Shown here: in pieces, positions 33,413 through 44,282 of the stretch | Layout of the letters: each line of letters opens with the position of its first letter | How positions within the stretch are numbered: position 1 is the stretch's first letter | Origin: Eubacteriales Family XIII. Incertae Sedis bacterium | Lineage (GTDB): Bacteria; Bacillota; Clostridia; Peptostreptococcales; Anaerovoracaceae | Direction: 5' to 3' | Assembly (NCBI GenBank): GCA_031272365.1 | Contig: JAISTX010000030.1 | Span: 1 to 46,052, forward strand | DNA length: 46,052 nt | Translations under genes and position numbers: made by a program | The notes under the pieces: generated by a model | Seen by the model: the letters and a program-made list of their open reading frames with translations, nothing else | What the model was told of the DNA's origin: nothing | Database searches by the model: none

Positions 33413-34171
33413 ATGAAAATCAAATTATTTGAAAAAAGAGAAGGGGTTTTCCTCGAGGCGTATTTCCCTGCGGCTGCGGAAGCGGCGGGTGCCGGCGGGC
33501 GGGTGCCGGCGGTCGTCATCTGCCCGGGCGGCGGCTACCACGTCGTCGGGACGACGGAGGGGGCTCCGGTGGCGGAGCGCTTCACGGCGGCGGGGCTGGC
33601 GGCGTTTGTCCTGCACTATTCGATCGGCAGCTTCGTGGCGTACGACCCGGCGCCGGGGAAGGGCTTCGCCGCCTTCCGGCCGGTGCTCGATCTCGCGCAG
33701 GCGATGCGGGTGCTGCGCGAAGGTGCGGACGAATACGGCATCGACGCGGAGCGGATCGCGCTCGCGGGGTTTTCCGCGGGCGGGCATCTTGCGGCGGCGT
33801 ATACCCTCGCGGCCTCGGCGGAGCCCGCCGTGCCGGGCGAGCTGCTCCCGAAGGCGCTCCTGCTGAAATACGCGATGGGCGGCGGGCCGGACAGCGGCGG
33901 CGGAGGGGGCTTCGGGGAAGGCTACGAGATCGCCGCGATGCCGTACCGCGCGGACGGCGCGGAGAGGCGCATCCCCGTCTTCCTCGCGCACGCGGAGGAT
34001 GACCGGATGGTGCCGTTCGTGTGCAGCGAGCGTTTGGACGCGCGCCTCGCAAAAGAGGGCATCCCGCACGTCTTCCACCGGGAGGCGCATGGCATCCACG
34101 CGCAGCCGTTCGCGGCGGGCGACGCCTGGTTCGCGGCGCTGCTCGACTGGCTGATGCCGACGCTGCAGTGA
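33413..34171 (+). CDS. Alpha/beta-hydrolase esterase (BD-FAE/acetyl esterase-like)
   Basis: A 252-residue alpha/beta-hydrolase. CPGGGYHVV is the oxyanion-hole motif of the HSL/BD-FAE group. The nucleophile elbow is GFSAGGHLAA. The Asp is in AHAEDDRMVPF and the His in EAHGIHAQPF. No signal peptide is seen, so it acts in the cytoplasm, probably on acetylated sugars or similar esters. The start at 33413 is the only reasonable one but has no Shine-Dalgarno site and a very short predicted leader. It converges on copA with a 1-nt gap. Confidence 0.85.
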   Translation: MKIKLFEKREGVFLEAYFPAAAEAAGAGGRVPAVVICPGGGYHVVGTTEGAPVAERFTAAGLAAFVLHYSIGSFVAYDPAPGKGFAAFRPVLDLAQAMRVLREGADEYGIDAERIALAGFSAGGHLAAAYTLAASAEPAVPGELLPKALLLKYAMGGGPDSGGGGGFGEGYEIAAMPYRADGAERRIPVFLAHAEDDRMVPFVCSERLDARLAKEGIPHVFHREAHGIHAQPFAAGDAWFAALLDWLMPTLQ

Positions 34172-34172
34172 G

Positions 34173-36431
<2,259 letters not shown>

Positions 36432-36502
36432 AACATTAAAACGCCTTTCTGCCGTGCGCCCGTCGCCGGTCTCGCGTGCCGCACCTGCGTTGCAGGCGAG
36501 GC

Positions 36503-36541
36503 TTGACAGCGGCGGCGCACGATACTATTATTATTGCAGTA
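36503..36541 (+). promoter_or_regulatory. Promoter of the HxlR gene with overlapping TACT...AGTA site
   Basis: TTGACA (36503-36508), 17 nt, TATTAT (36526-36531). TACT (36523-36526) and AGTA (36538-36541), 11 nt apart, bracket the -10 box. This is the half-site arrangement known for YodB-type HxlR regulators, so it is a plausible autoregulatory operator. Confidence 0.5.
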
Positions 36542-36578
36542 AGCGATTTTTTTGCAAGTACGCACTTAAATGTATTAT

Positions 36579-36596
36579 AGTATCAAAAAAGATACT
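36579..36596. promoter_or_regulatory. Inverted repeat, candidate HxlR operator
   Basis: AGTATC-AAAAAA-GATACT is a perfect 6-bp inverted repeat 20 bp before the HxlR start. GATACT also occurs at 36521-36526, so regulator sites may lie on both sides of the intergenic region. Confidence 0.5.
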
Positions 36597-36615
36597 GATG
36601 CGCGGAGGACGGCTG

Positions 36616-36984
36616 ATGAAAACGAAACACGAAGGGTATTCCTGCCCGGTGGACGCGACGCTCGACATGATCGGGGGCAAGTACAAATCCCTCATCCTGT
36701 GGCACCTCACGGACGGCACGCTGCGCTTCGGCGAGCTGCGCCGGATCATCCCGCAGGCGACGCCGAAGATGCTCACCCAGCAGCTGCGCGAGCTGGAGGC
36801 CGACGACCTCGTGGTCCGCACGGTCTACCCCGTCGTCCCGCCGAAGGTCGAGTACAGCCTGTCCGAGCTCGGGCGCAGCATCCAGCCGATCCTGTCCGCC
36901 ATGTACGTCTGGGGGGCGGACTACATGACGAAAAACGGCATCGAGATCGACTGCTCCATGACGGCGCCCGGCGAAGCCGTGTAG
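36616..36984 (+). CDS. HxlR-family winged-helix transcriptional regulator
   Basis: A 122-residue MarR-like regulator. The family opening [19 protein letters not shown] includes the conserved Cys near the N-terminus that senses electrophiles in YodB and Hyp[29 protein letters not shown] is the helix-turn-helix and [11 protein letters not shown] the wing. The start at 36616 follows GCGGAGGACG. It is divergent from copA with two candidate operators between them. Control of copA or of its own gene is inferred from position only. Confidence 0.9.
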   Translation: MKTKHEGYSCPVDATLDMIGGKYKSLILWHLTDGTLRFGELRRIIPQATPKMLTQQLRELEADDLVVRTVYPVVPPKVEYSLSELGRSIQPILSAMYVWGADYMTKNGIEIDCSMTAPGEAV

Positions 36985-36991
36985 CGTGTTC

Positions 36992-38446
36992 CTATGAAGC
37001 GTCGGATGGCGGCCGCGGTTTGCGCCGCCGCCGTTTTCGAAGTGCCGGTATCGCAAAACGACTGAGCTTGCGCGCGAGATCCGCCTGGGACTGAAGCTCC
37101 TCCCAGGTCGCGCGGACGATTTCGTAGCCACCTTCGCGGAGGTCGGCTTCGCGCTTGATTTGCGCGGCGAGGACGTCGCTTCGGTCGCGCCCTTGCAGCA
37201 TACCGGAGTCGGCGTATTTGCCTCTGCCGTCGAATTCGAACAGCAGCGCCTGCTTTGACGCCGGGGGCGCCGGGTCGCCCAAAGGCATTTTGTCCGGAAA
37301 CGGCGCCGGCTTTTTTCCGCGCCGCGCCTTGCGCAGATCCCACGCGCCGTCTACACGGTAGACAGGCTTGTCGGAGCCCGGCGCATGGAACTCGACCTGC
37401 AGCGTCGGTTGCGAGAGGCCGAGCTCGAAGAAGCGCGCGCAGGAAAGGCTTTCGCCGACGGACTCGCATTGATCCGTCGCGAGCAGGAACGCGAGCAACG
37501 CGTGCCGGACGCCGCGATGCCCGCGGTTTTTCCAGACGAGCGCGAGGCATTCCTCCAGCAGCGCGGCCGCGGCTTCGGTGTTGAGGCCGTGCTGGCGGCA
37601 GCTGTCGACCTGCGCGACGAACGCCGGGAAGGATTTTGCGCGCAGGAGCGCCGCGACGGTTTCGCTCGTCAGGTCGTCCCGGCGGATTCCCTTCCGGCTC
37701 AAGGGCCGCCCGCCCGCCCGCAGCGCCCGCCCGTTCTCCCGCGCGAACCGGGCGGCCTCTGCGTCGCATTCCGCTTCGGTCATAGTCAGGTAGTCGAGGT
37801 TTTCGGTGCTTCTACGCACGCCCTTTCCGACGACGGTCATGGTTTGCAAAGACGCCAGCATGGCGCGTTCCTTTTTCAGCACCGCCTCGCGCGCCGCCGC
37901 CGCGGATGCCTGCGCGAGCAGCGAATTGAGGACCACGAGCGACTCCGCCAGGGGGTAGGCCGCCGCCACGTCGTACATGGTGCAGGCGGGCGAGGTGCAC
38001 TGCACGCGGACGGCCGGGAGCGCCTCGGCGCCGGTATCGGCGTTCGTCGCGTGCGCGGCTGATGCTGCCGCTACCGTCCCGTCCGCCCGTAGCGTGATAT
38101 CCCGCCGGACGACGGCGCTGTGCCGCGGCAGCAGCCCGATCCGTACGCCGGGCAATTTGAAATAGCTGCGTCCCCGTGCCGGCGCCGGCGCGCACGTGAT
38201 CTCCGGCGGCGTGTCCTTGATCTGCGCCCCGAGCACCGCCGCCGCGCTCAGCTTCGTGAGCACGAGGTTGCGTTGCGCGCCCCCGAATGCCGCGGCGCGC
38301 ACCAAATGCCGCCCGCTCGGCCACAGGGACTCCCACCACGCCCGCTCGACCGCCACCCCGCGGAACAAACGCAAATACGCGTCGCCCCGCAGGGCTTTCC
38401 GCGTCGTCGTATCATTGTTGCGCGATGAAAAAATCAGCTTTTTCAT
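36992..38446 (-). CDS. AbiEi/DUF559-like protein with PD-(D/E)XK-type C-terminus
   Basis: A protein of about 484 residues. The N-terminal part (LRGDAYLRLFRG, RHLVRAAAFG, LSAAAVLG, CTSPACTMYDVAAAYP) resembles proteins annotated as type IV toxin-antitoxin AbiEi-like, common in actinobacteria. The C-terminal part has the Vsr/DUF559-like pattern RVDGAWDLRK, LLFEFDGRGKYAD, QIKREADLREGGYEIVRATWEEL, suggesting a nuclease fold. No AbiEii-type toxin gene is adjacent. I start it at the ATG at 38446 (MKKLIFSSRNN); an in-frame ATG at 38521 adds 25 unlikely residues. About 130 bp of AT-rich DNA upstream presumably holds its promoter. Confidence 0.6.
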   Translation of the reverse strand: MKKLIFSSRNNDTTTRKALRGDAYLRLFRGVAVERAWWESLWPSGRHLVRAAAFGGAQRNLVLTKLSAAAVLGAQIKDTPPEITCAPAPARGRSYFKLPGVRIGLLPRHSAVVRRDITLRADGTVAAASAAHATNADTGAEALPAVRVQCTSPACTMYDVAAAYPLAESLVVLNSLLAQASAAAAREAVLKKERAMLASLQTMTVVGKGVRRSTENLDYLTMTEAECDAEAARFARENGRALRAGGRPLSRKGIRRDDLTSETVAALLRAKSFPAFVAQVDSCRQHGLNTEAAAALLEECLALVWKNRGHRGVRHALLAFLLATDQCESVGESLSCARFFELGLSQPTLQVEFHAPGSDKPVYRVDGAWDLRKARRGKKPAPFPDKMPLGDPAPPASKQALLFEFDGRGKYADSGMLQGRDRSDVLAAQIKREADLREGGYEIVRATWEELQSQADLARKLSRFAIPALRKRRRRKPRPPSDAS

Positions 38447-38660
38447 AAGACAATTGTCCCGCAAAGCGCGGCAAGAATCAAGCAAAAGACGTCGACTGCA
38501 TAGATTGTTGCACAATAACAATTATTATTTGAAAATATCGAGCAAAAATATGCAACAACATATGCATTCAATGCAATAATAGGCCGGATGCTGCTCGCGC
38601 GTGAGAATGCGCCGCCCCGCCTTTGCGGCTCTTCCGGCTTGCAGATTCCGCGTGCGGGGC

Positions 38661-38679
38661 GTCCGGCTGTCTGCCGGAC
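38661..38679. terminator. Hairpin after the acyl-CoA ligase gene
   Basis: GTCCGGC-TGTCT-GCCGGAC is a perfect 7-bp stem located 10 bp beyond the ligase stop on the minus strand. There is no T run, so it may be a weak or factor-dependent terminator. Confidence 0.4.
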
Positions 38680-38689
38680 ATGCTCCCGG

Positions 38690-40198
38690 TCAGCCCTGTT
38701 CCTTCAGCAGCCGCTTCAAAATCTTCCCGCTGCTGTTGCGCGGGAGCGCGTCGATGATTTCGATCCGGCGCGGGATCTTGTAAAGCGCCAGCTGCTCTTT
38801 CATCCAGCGCAGGATGTCCCTGTGGTGCACCGTCTCCTCCGGGTCTTTCAGCACGACGTATGCCACGACCGCTTCGCCGCGCAGGTTGTCCGGCACGCCG
38901 ATGACGGCCGCCTCTTTGATCTTCGGGTGCTTGAAGAGGACCTCTTCGATTTCGCGCGGGTAGACATTGAGCCCCGACACAATGATGATGTCCTTCTTGC
39001 GGTCGACGATATAGTAGTAGTCGTCCTCGTCGCGCTTCGCGAGGTCGCCCGTGTGGAGCCACCCGCCGCGCATCGCTTCGGCGGTCTCCTCGGGACGGTT
39101 GTAGTACCCCTTCATCATGTTCGGGCCGCGGAAGAGCAGCTCGCCGACTTCCCCCACGGGCAGGTCTTGGTCGTTTTCGTCGACGATGCGGCATTCGACG
39201 CCGGAGATCGGCATCCCGCACGACATCGCGCGGCCCTTGCCCGCCGGATTGAGCAGCACGGCCGGCGAACCCTCCGTCAGCCCGAACCCCTCGGACGGCG
39301 GGATGTTCAGTTCGACCAGCGTGTTGAACAGGGCCAACGGCGTCGACGCGCCGCCATAGGCCGCGATCCGCAGCTTCGGGAAGCGGATGCCGTCCTTCTT
39401 CATCGCCTCCGTGATGACCATCAGCATCGCGGGCACGCCCATGAAGATGGAGACCTCTTTTTCCAGGAGCACGGAAATGACCGCTTTCGGCGTGAACGAT
39501 TCTATGAGCGCGATTGTGCCGCCGGCCTTCAGCGGCAGCAGCACGCACAGCGTGAACGCGAAGACATGGAACATCGGCAGCACGCACATGATGGAGTCCT
39601 TGTCGTCCACATACCAGAACGCCTCGGCCTGCCCCGCGTTGCTGATCAGGTTGCCGTGGGAGAGCATCGCCGCCTTCGGCCCGCCCGTCGTGCCCGATGT
39701 GTACAGGAATGTCGACAGCTCGTCCGAATCGGTGATGAGGTCGAAATCGTCCCGCGCAGAGGCGTCAATCGCCTGCGCCGTCTCCGTGTCATATACGACG
39801 ACCTGCACGCCGAGCGCCCCGGCGAGGCCTTCCTTTGTGTATTTGTGCGACGCCATCGGCCCTTCCGCGATGAACAGATACCGGGCTTCGCAGTCCTTCG
39901 CGATATACTCCAGCTCGCCGATTGTCAGCATCGGGTTGACCGGGACGATGATGCCCGCGCAACGCACGACGCCAAGGTACGCGTACAAAAACTCCGGGCA
40001 GTTCCCGAAGTCGAGCATCACGCGATCCCCCTTCCCCACGCCCAGGGCTTTGAAGAAATTTGCGAACGCGCGCACGCGGTCGTCCACCTGTTCATAGGTG
40101 ATGGTTTCCCCGTCAAAGTAGATCGCCGCCCGATCGGGCGCATAGACCGTCTTGTAGATACTCCCGACACTCACCGGGGCTGCTGTTCCCTGCGTCAT
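38690..40198 (-). CDS. AMP-forming acyl-CoA ligase
   Basis: A 502-residue ANL-superfamily enzyme, probably a medium/long-chain fatty acid-CoA ligase. It has the P-loop FLYTSGTTGGPKAAMLSHGN, the adenylate motif GFGLTEGSP, the hinge region GWLHTGDL and VDRKKDIIIVSGLNVYPREIEE, and the catalytic Lys in NSSGKILKRLL. It activates a carboxylic acid with ATP and CoA in the cytoplasm. I start it at 40198 (MTQGTAAP), 6-7 nt after AGAGGG. An in-frame ATG at 40234 lies further upstream without a good site. A GCCGGC/GCCGGC hairpin sits in the leader (40215-40231). Confidence 0.9.
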   Translation of the reverse strand: MTQGTAAPVSVGSIYKTVYAPDRAAIYFDGETITYEQVDDRVRAFANFFKALGVGKGDRVMLDFGNCPEFLYAYLGVVRCAGIIVPVNPMLTIGELEYIAKDCEARYLFIAEGPMASHKYTKEGLAGALGVQVVVYDTETAQAIDASARDDFDLITDSDELSTFLYTSGTTGGPKAAMLSHGNLISNAGQAEAFWYVDDKDSIMCVLPMFHVFAFTLCVLLPLKAGGTIALIESFTPKAVISVLLEKEVSIFMGVPAMLMVITEAMKKDGIRFPKLRIAAYGGASTPLALFNTLVELNIPPSEGFGLTEGSPAVLLNPAGKGRAMSCGMPISGVECRIVDENDQDLPVGEVGELLFRGPNMMKGYYNRPEETAEAMRGGWLHTGDLAKRDEDDYYYIVDRKKDIIIVSGLNVYPREIEEVLFKHPKIKEAAVIGVPDNLRGEAVVAYVVLKDPEETVHHRDILRWMKEQLALYKIPRRIEIIDALPRNSSGKILKRLLKEQG

Positions 40199-40261
40199 AT
40201 CACACCCTCTTCCCGCCGGCGTCATGCCGGCCAATCGCTATCTCTATATCTCTATGCCCGG

Positions 40262-40290
40262 ATTCTACCCTTTATTTTTTTGAATAACAA
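40262..40290 (-). promoter_or_regulatory. Promoter of the acyl-CoA ligase gene
   Basis: On the minus strand, TTGTTA (40290-40285), 17 nt, TAGAAT (40267-40262). The leader to 40198 is about 57 nt. Confidence 0.6.
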
Positions 40291-40328
40291 AACCAGCCTC
40301 ATGCTGTATGCGCATATCCATCGCGCCC

Positions 40329-41426
40329 CTATAGCCCCAGCAGCAGCGTCCGAAGCACCGGGATGCGCCCCATCAATTCCGTGAACCCGACCGTCACCGG
40401 GAAGACGGCCACGATCAAGACCACGTAGAGCAGCGGCGCCCGCAACGAAGGCGCGTACGTGACCAGCAGGTACGCGATGGCCGTCAGCAGCGGGTAGTGG
40501 AACACGTACAACCCGAAGCTGTCCCCGTGCATGGATCGTGCAAACCGGCCCGCCCCGTTCAGCCACCGCTGCCCGCACGCGAGGAAGGCAAGGCACGTGA
40601 ACCACGCGAAGAAATTTGTCAGGAAGCTCTGCAGGCACGCGGGCGACGTGTAGTCCGCCCCGTAGTACGTGCGCACAAACAGCACGCCGCTCGCGACCGC
40701 GCCCATCAGCAGCACGAGGCAGACCCGTGTGTCCCGCAGCCCCGCCAGCAGCCCCTCGTGCGAAAACACGAGGTACCCGAGCAGGAAGGCCGCCCAGTAG
40801 ATGCCGTTGCGGAAGAAGACTAAGTAAGGCGTGTTCAGCACCTGCGCCGCGCCCCAGACCGCGAAGACGAGCACCGCCGCCAGCGCCACGCCGCGCCGCC
40901 CGGAAAACACCCGCCCGCACAGCGCCCACAGCCGGCCGCCCTTGTCGACCGCGCGCAGCAGCAGCAGGATCAGGCACCCCGCGAACAGCTCGAGCAGGAA
41001 CCACAGCGGCCCCATGCCCGTCAGGGCGTAGATGATGTACCGGACGGGCCCGGGCGCCGCCGCCACCATCTCGGCCAGCCCCTCCATCCCGGGCGAGCGC
41101 GCCGATATGTAGCCGTTGATCCACCCGAGCAAAAAGATGCCGCAGACCAGCGGCACGATCAGCTTGCGCACGCGCGCCTTGCGCCACGCCGCGTCCCCGC
41201 GCGCCTCGAGCGCGTACCGCGCGCTGATCCCCGCGACGAGGAACATCAGCACCATGAACCACGGGTACAGCGCGTAGCACACGACCTCCGCCCCGGGGAT
41301 GCCCAGCCCGCGGTTGCCGAGGTTCGTCGCGATGCCCAGCGTGTTGAAGCTGTAAAACACATGGTAGACCACGACCAACGCCACCGTCAGGCTGCGGATA
41401 TTGTCCAAAAAATACTTGCGCTCCAT
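40329..41426 (-). CDS. Membrane acyltransferase (acyltransferase 3 family)
   Basis: A 365-residue integral membrane protein with about ten helices. The opening MERKYFLDNIRSLTVALVVVYHVF matches the acyltransferase 3 family (PF01757), including the conserved YHVF histidine in helix 1. GPLWFLLELF and HGDSFGLYVFHYPLL fit later family motifs. Members O-acetylate or O-acylate cell-surface sugars or peptidoglycan; the substrate is unknown here. It begins 2 nt after the AbrB-type regulator's stop and so belongs to a two-gene operon. Confidence 0.85.
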   Translation of the reverse strand: MERKYFLDNIRSLTVALVVVYHVFYSFNTLGIATNLGNRGLGIPGAEVVCYALYPWFMVLMFLVAGISARYALEARGDAAWRKARVRKLIVPLVCGIFLLGWINGYISARSPGMEGLAEMVAAAPGPVRYIIYALTGMGPLWFLLELFAGCLILLLLRAVDKGGRLWALCGRVFSGRRGVALAAVLVFAVWGAAQVLNTPYLVFFRNGIYWAAFLLGYLVFSHEGLLAGLRDTRVCLVLLMGAVASGVLFVRTYYGADYTSPACLQSFLTNFFAWFTCLAFLACGQRWLNGAGRFARSMHGDSFGLYVFHYPLLTAIAYLLVTYAPSLRAPLLYVVLIVAVFPVTVGFTELMGRIPVLRTLLLGL

Positions 41427-41428
41427 CG

Positions 41429-41662
41429 CTATTTCTCCGCCTCCTCGTCGTCGCCCAGCACGCCTTCATTGAGTACCTTCTCGTACAGCGCCGAGAACAT
41501 ATTGCTCTTCGGGATGACGATGCCGCGCTTCTCGTCGCCCATCAGCAGCAGCGTGTCGCCGGGCTCGATGCCGAAGACCTGCCGGGCCTCCTTCGGGATC
41601 ACGATCTGCCCCTTCTCCCCGACGCGCGCCACCCAGGCGTATTTCCCCGTCATTTTCGGCAT
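41429..41662 (-). CDS. AbrB/SpoVT-type swapped-hairpin DNA-binding protein
   Basis: A 77-residue regulator. RVGEKGQIVIPKEARQVFGIEPGDTLLLMGDE is a typical AbrB/MazE N-terminal swapped-hairpin domain. The short acidic C-terminus (LGDDEEAEK) may be an oligomerisation or ligand arm. A strong AAGGAGGT site precedes the start at 41662. A perfect palindrome covers its own promoter (41718-41737), and the acyltransferase gene follows after 2 nt. Autoregulation and joint control of the acyltransferase are inferred. Confidence 0.88.
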   Translation of the reverse strand: MPKMTGKYAWVARVGEKGQIVIPKEARQVFGIEPGDTLLLMGDEKRGIVIPKSNMFSALYEKVLNEGVLGDDEEAEK

Positions 41663-41717
41663 TGTCTGACCTCCTTCCGCAAAATGCGTTTTGTGTGAAA
41701 AATATGTAAAGTATGAT

Positions 41718-41757
41718 TTGTATAACTATTTATACAATACCTACGCACGCTTGTCAA
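41718..41757 (-). promoter_or_regulatory. Promoter and 20-bp palindromic operator of the AbrB-acyltransferase operon
   Basis: On the minus strand, TTGACA (41757-41752), exactly 17 nt, TATAAA (41734-41729). The perfect inverted repeat TTGTATAA-N4-TTATACAA (41718-41737) covers the -10 box and the transcription start. Its position is ideal for repression. Confidence 0.75.
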
Positions 41758-41869
41758 GCATTATTTATCATAATGCGATACGCTCCCGCCGCGATGGGCG
41801 GTTTGGGCGGCGGAACACAAGATTTTGTAGCTGACCATTCCCGCGGGCACTATTGGAAAATATTTCGTG

Positions 41870-41899
41870 TTGACAATCGAGAATGTATATTCGCATAAT
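41870..41899 (+). promoter_or_regulatory. Promoter of the SOS cassette with a LexA-like box
   Basis: TTGACA (41870-41875), 18 nt, CATAAT (41894-41899). Within the spacer, CGAGAATGTATATTCG (41878-41893) holds the palindrome GAAT-N4-ATTC. This resembles a degenerate Firmicutes LexA site (CGAAC-N4-GTTCG), fitting SOS control of the polymerase gene. Confidence 0.45.
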
Positions 41900-41921
41900 A
41901 TTTGAACAGAGGTTCTTGATT

Positions 41922-43178
41922 GTGAAACGAAGCATCATGCACATCGACGCGAACAGCGCGTATCTATCCTGGACGGCGGTGGACCTGCTCGAACGCGGGC
42001 ATCCGCTCGACGTGCGCACCGTGCCATCGGTGATCGCGGGGGACCCCGCCAGCCGGCACGGCATCATCCTGACCAAATCCATCCCCGCGAAGAAGTACGG
42101 CATTGGCACGGGCGAGAGCCTGATGGAGGCGCGGCAGAGGTGCCCGCATCTCGTCGTGCTGCCGCCGGACTACGACCTGTACCTCAAATGCTCCGACGCG
42201 ATGCACCGGATATTGTCCGGGTATTCCGGCGTGATCGAGCGCTACTCGGTGGACGAGTGCTGGATGGACTACACGGGGTCGGAAGCGCTGCACGGCGATC
42301 CCGTCACGGTTGCATATGAAATCAAGGAACGCATCAAGCGCGAGCTCGGCTTCACCGTCAACATCGGCGTGAGTGTGAACAAATTATTGGCAAAAATGGG
42401 GTCGGAACTTCTAAAGCCGGATATGGTGCACACGCTGTTCCCGGAGGAGATCGAGCGGAAGCTGTGGCCGCTGCCGGTCGGCGAGTTGTTTTTTGTCGGG
42501 CGGGCGACAAAGCGCAAGCTCTTGTCTATCGGTATTAAGACCATCGGGGAGATCGCAGCGGCTGACCCGGCGCTGCTCCGCGCCGTGCTGAAGCCGGTGC
42601 ACGGGACGCGCGTATGGGAGTACGCGAACGGCATCGACAGATCGCCGGTCAACCCGACGGGTGGCATCATCCAGAAAGGCGTGGGCAATTCCACGACGAT
42701 CCCCTACGACGTGCATACGGCGCGGGAGGCGCGGGAGGTGCTGCTCGCGATCTGCGAGCGCGTGGGGTACCGGCTGCGCAAGCGGAAAGCCTGCGCGCTC
42801 GTGGCTTCGGTCACGGTGCGGAACGCGGATTTGCTCTGGTACAGCCACCAGCGGACGCTCGACCACGCGGTGATGACGACGACGGAAATCTACGAGGCGG
42901 CTTGCGCGTTGTTTGACGAGATGTGGAAGGGCGAGGCGGTGCGGCAGCTCGGCGTTCACCTCGGCAGCCTCGCGCCGGAGGCATATCGGCAGGCATCGCT
43001 GTTTGACCGGGACGACGAGGAGAAGCTGAAGCGGGTGGACGCGGCGGTCGACCGCATCCGCAAAGCGTACGGCGACTATGCCATCACGCGCGGGACGTTT
43101 GTGAACACGGAACTGGATCCGATACTCGGCGGCGTGAACGACGGGCATTATTTGATGATGGGCGGGTATTCATTATGA
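41922..43178 (+). CDS. Y-family DNA polymerase (UmuC/DinB-like)
   Basis: A 418-residue translesion polymerase. The first catalytic Asp is in MHIDANSAYLSW, and ERYSVDECWMDYT supplies the Asp-Glu pair. KRELGFTVNIGVSVNKLLAKMGSELLKP is the family's palm/thumb region. The little-finger domain occupies the C-terminal third. I choose the GTG at 41922, giving VKRSIMHIDAN as in relatives, with AGAGG about 10 nt upstream; the ATG at 41937 is an alternative. It is followed by the small 43175 gene (overlap of 4 nt) and the SRAP gene, so it is an SOS/DNA-damage cassette. Confidence 0.9.
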   Translation: MKRSIMHIDANSAYLSWTAVDLLERGHPLDVRTVPSVIAGDPASRHGIILTKSIPAKKYGIGTGESLMEARQRCPHLVVLPPDYDLYLKCSDAMHRILSGYSGVIERYSVDECWMDYTGSEALHGDPVTVAYEIKERIKRELGFTVNIGVSVNKLLAKMGSELLKPDMVHTLFPEEIERKLWPLPVGELFFVGRATKRKLLSIGIKTIGEIAAADPALLRAVLKPVHGTRVWEYANGIDRSPVNPTGGIIQKGVGNSTTIPYDVHTAREAREVLLAICERVGYRLRKRKACALVASVTVRNADLLWYSHQRTLDHAVMTTTEIYEAACALFDEMWKGEAVRQLGVHLGSLAPEAYRQASLFDRDDEEKLKRVDAAVDRIRKAYGDYAITRGTFVNTELDPILGGVNDGHYLMMGGYSL

Positions 43179-43435
43179 AGGTCGTCGCGCGGGAGGTTGA
43201 GATGGTCGCGTCTTTCCGGCACGGCGGCATCATCCGGCCGCACCGCTTCCGGCTATGCGAAGGTGGCGAGCGCACCGTGGTCCGCGTGGACAAGGTCGTG
43301 CAGACGGAAGAGACGCGGCTCGCGGGCGTGAAGTCCATCGTCTATACCTGCCAGAGCGAGATCGCGGGCGTGGAGAGGCTGTATCAGCTCAAATACCGCA
43401 TCGACGAGCACCGGTGGGAACTCTACAAGATGTGA
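43175..43435 (+). CDS. Small companion protein of the Y-family polymerase
   Basis: An 86-residue protein beginning MKVVAREVEMVASF, with GGIIRPHRFRL and a beta-rich pattern ending LKYRIDEHRWELYKM. Proteins of this type are found next to UmuC-like polymerases in Clostridia; I know no experimentally defined role. It overlaps the polymerase stop by 4 nt, so expression is tightly coupled. It has no signal or membrane segment. Confidence 0.75.
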   Translation: MKVVAREVEMVASFRHGGIIRPHRFRLCEGGERTVVRVDKVVQTEETRLAGVKSIVYTCQSEIAGVERLYQLKYRIDEHRWELYKM

Positions 43436-43458
43436 GCGTTTTCGGGTAGAATAGGGTC

Positions 43459-44088
43459 ATGTGCGCAAGGTATTTCATCAACATCGACATCGAGACCATC
43501 AAAGAGATTTTCGACGCCATCGAGAAGCGGTACCCGGGCATCGTGATGAGCCGGGGCGAAGTGTACCCGACGGACACCGTGCCGATCCTCACGAAGGACG
43601 GGCCCGCGCCGTCGATTTGGGGCTTCAAGGGGCCGGGCGCTGGGATCCGCGTCATCAACGCGCGGTCGGAGACGGCACAGGAAAAGCGGATGTTCCGGGA
43701 TGCGTTCCGGTACGGGCGATGCGTCGTCCCGACGAACGGGTTCTACGAGTGGACGAAGACCAGACAGAAGATCAAGTACCTGTTCGAGATGCCGGACGAG
43801 CAGCTGCTGTACCTCGCGGGGCTTTACGAGGAAGTGGGCAACGAGACGTGCATGGTGGTGCTCACGCGGGCGGCGAACGAGTCCGTATCGGACGTCCACG
43901 ACCGTATGCCCGTGATCCTGACGGGCGACCAGCTCACGCTCTGGCTCAACGAGACCGACCAGGCGCGGGAGATCATCGAGATGGCCGCGCCGAGGCTCGT
44001 GCGGCGGGATGTGGATGCTACGGCGCGGGAGCTGCGCGCGAAAGAAGCCGCGCAGATCAGTTTTGATTTTGGGAACGGAGAGCGCTGA
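43459..44088 (+). CDS. SOS-response-associated peptidase family protein (SRAP, YedK/HMCES-like)
   Basis: A 209-residue SRAP protein that cross-links to abasic sites in single-stranded DNA. The catalytic Cys2 follows the initiator Met (MCARYFI), which fixes the start at 43459. N67 (INARSE), E97 (GFYEWTK) and H147 (VHDRMP) complete the active site. It lies 23 nt after the small companion gene. A TAGAAT box ends 6 nt before the ATG, so there may also be an internal promoter giving a leaderless message; only AGGG resembles a ribosome site. Confidence 0.93.
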   Translation: MCARYFINIDIETIKEIFDAIEKRYPGIVMSRGEVYPTDTVPILTKDGPAPSIWGFKGPGAGIRVINARSETAQEKRMFRDAFRYGRCVVPTNGFYEWTKTRQKIKYLFEMPDEQLLYLAGLYEEVGNETCMVVLTRAANESVSDVHDRMPVILTGDQLTLWLNETDQAREIIEMAAPRLVRRDVDATARELRAKEAAQISFDFGNGER

Positions 44089-44282
44089 CTCCACTCGGGG
44101 CAAAATTTCGATTCCTGCTGTATCAGGATATGGAAGCGCTGCCAGCAACCGGTGGAAAATACCGCAGAAACTGAAAAAATGACCCCCGAGCTGCGTCTTC
44201 AGGCAGCGGAGTCGGAGCGGAGCCGTGTGTGGAGACGCAGTGAAGTATGATAAAATGTTGCTTATAGGAAAAATGATGACGG

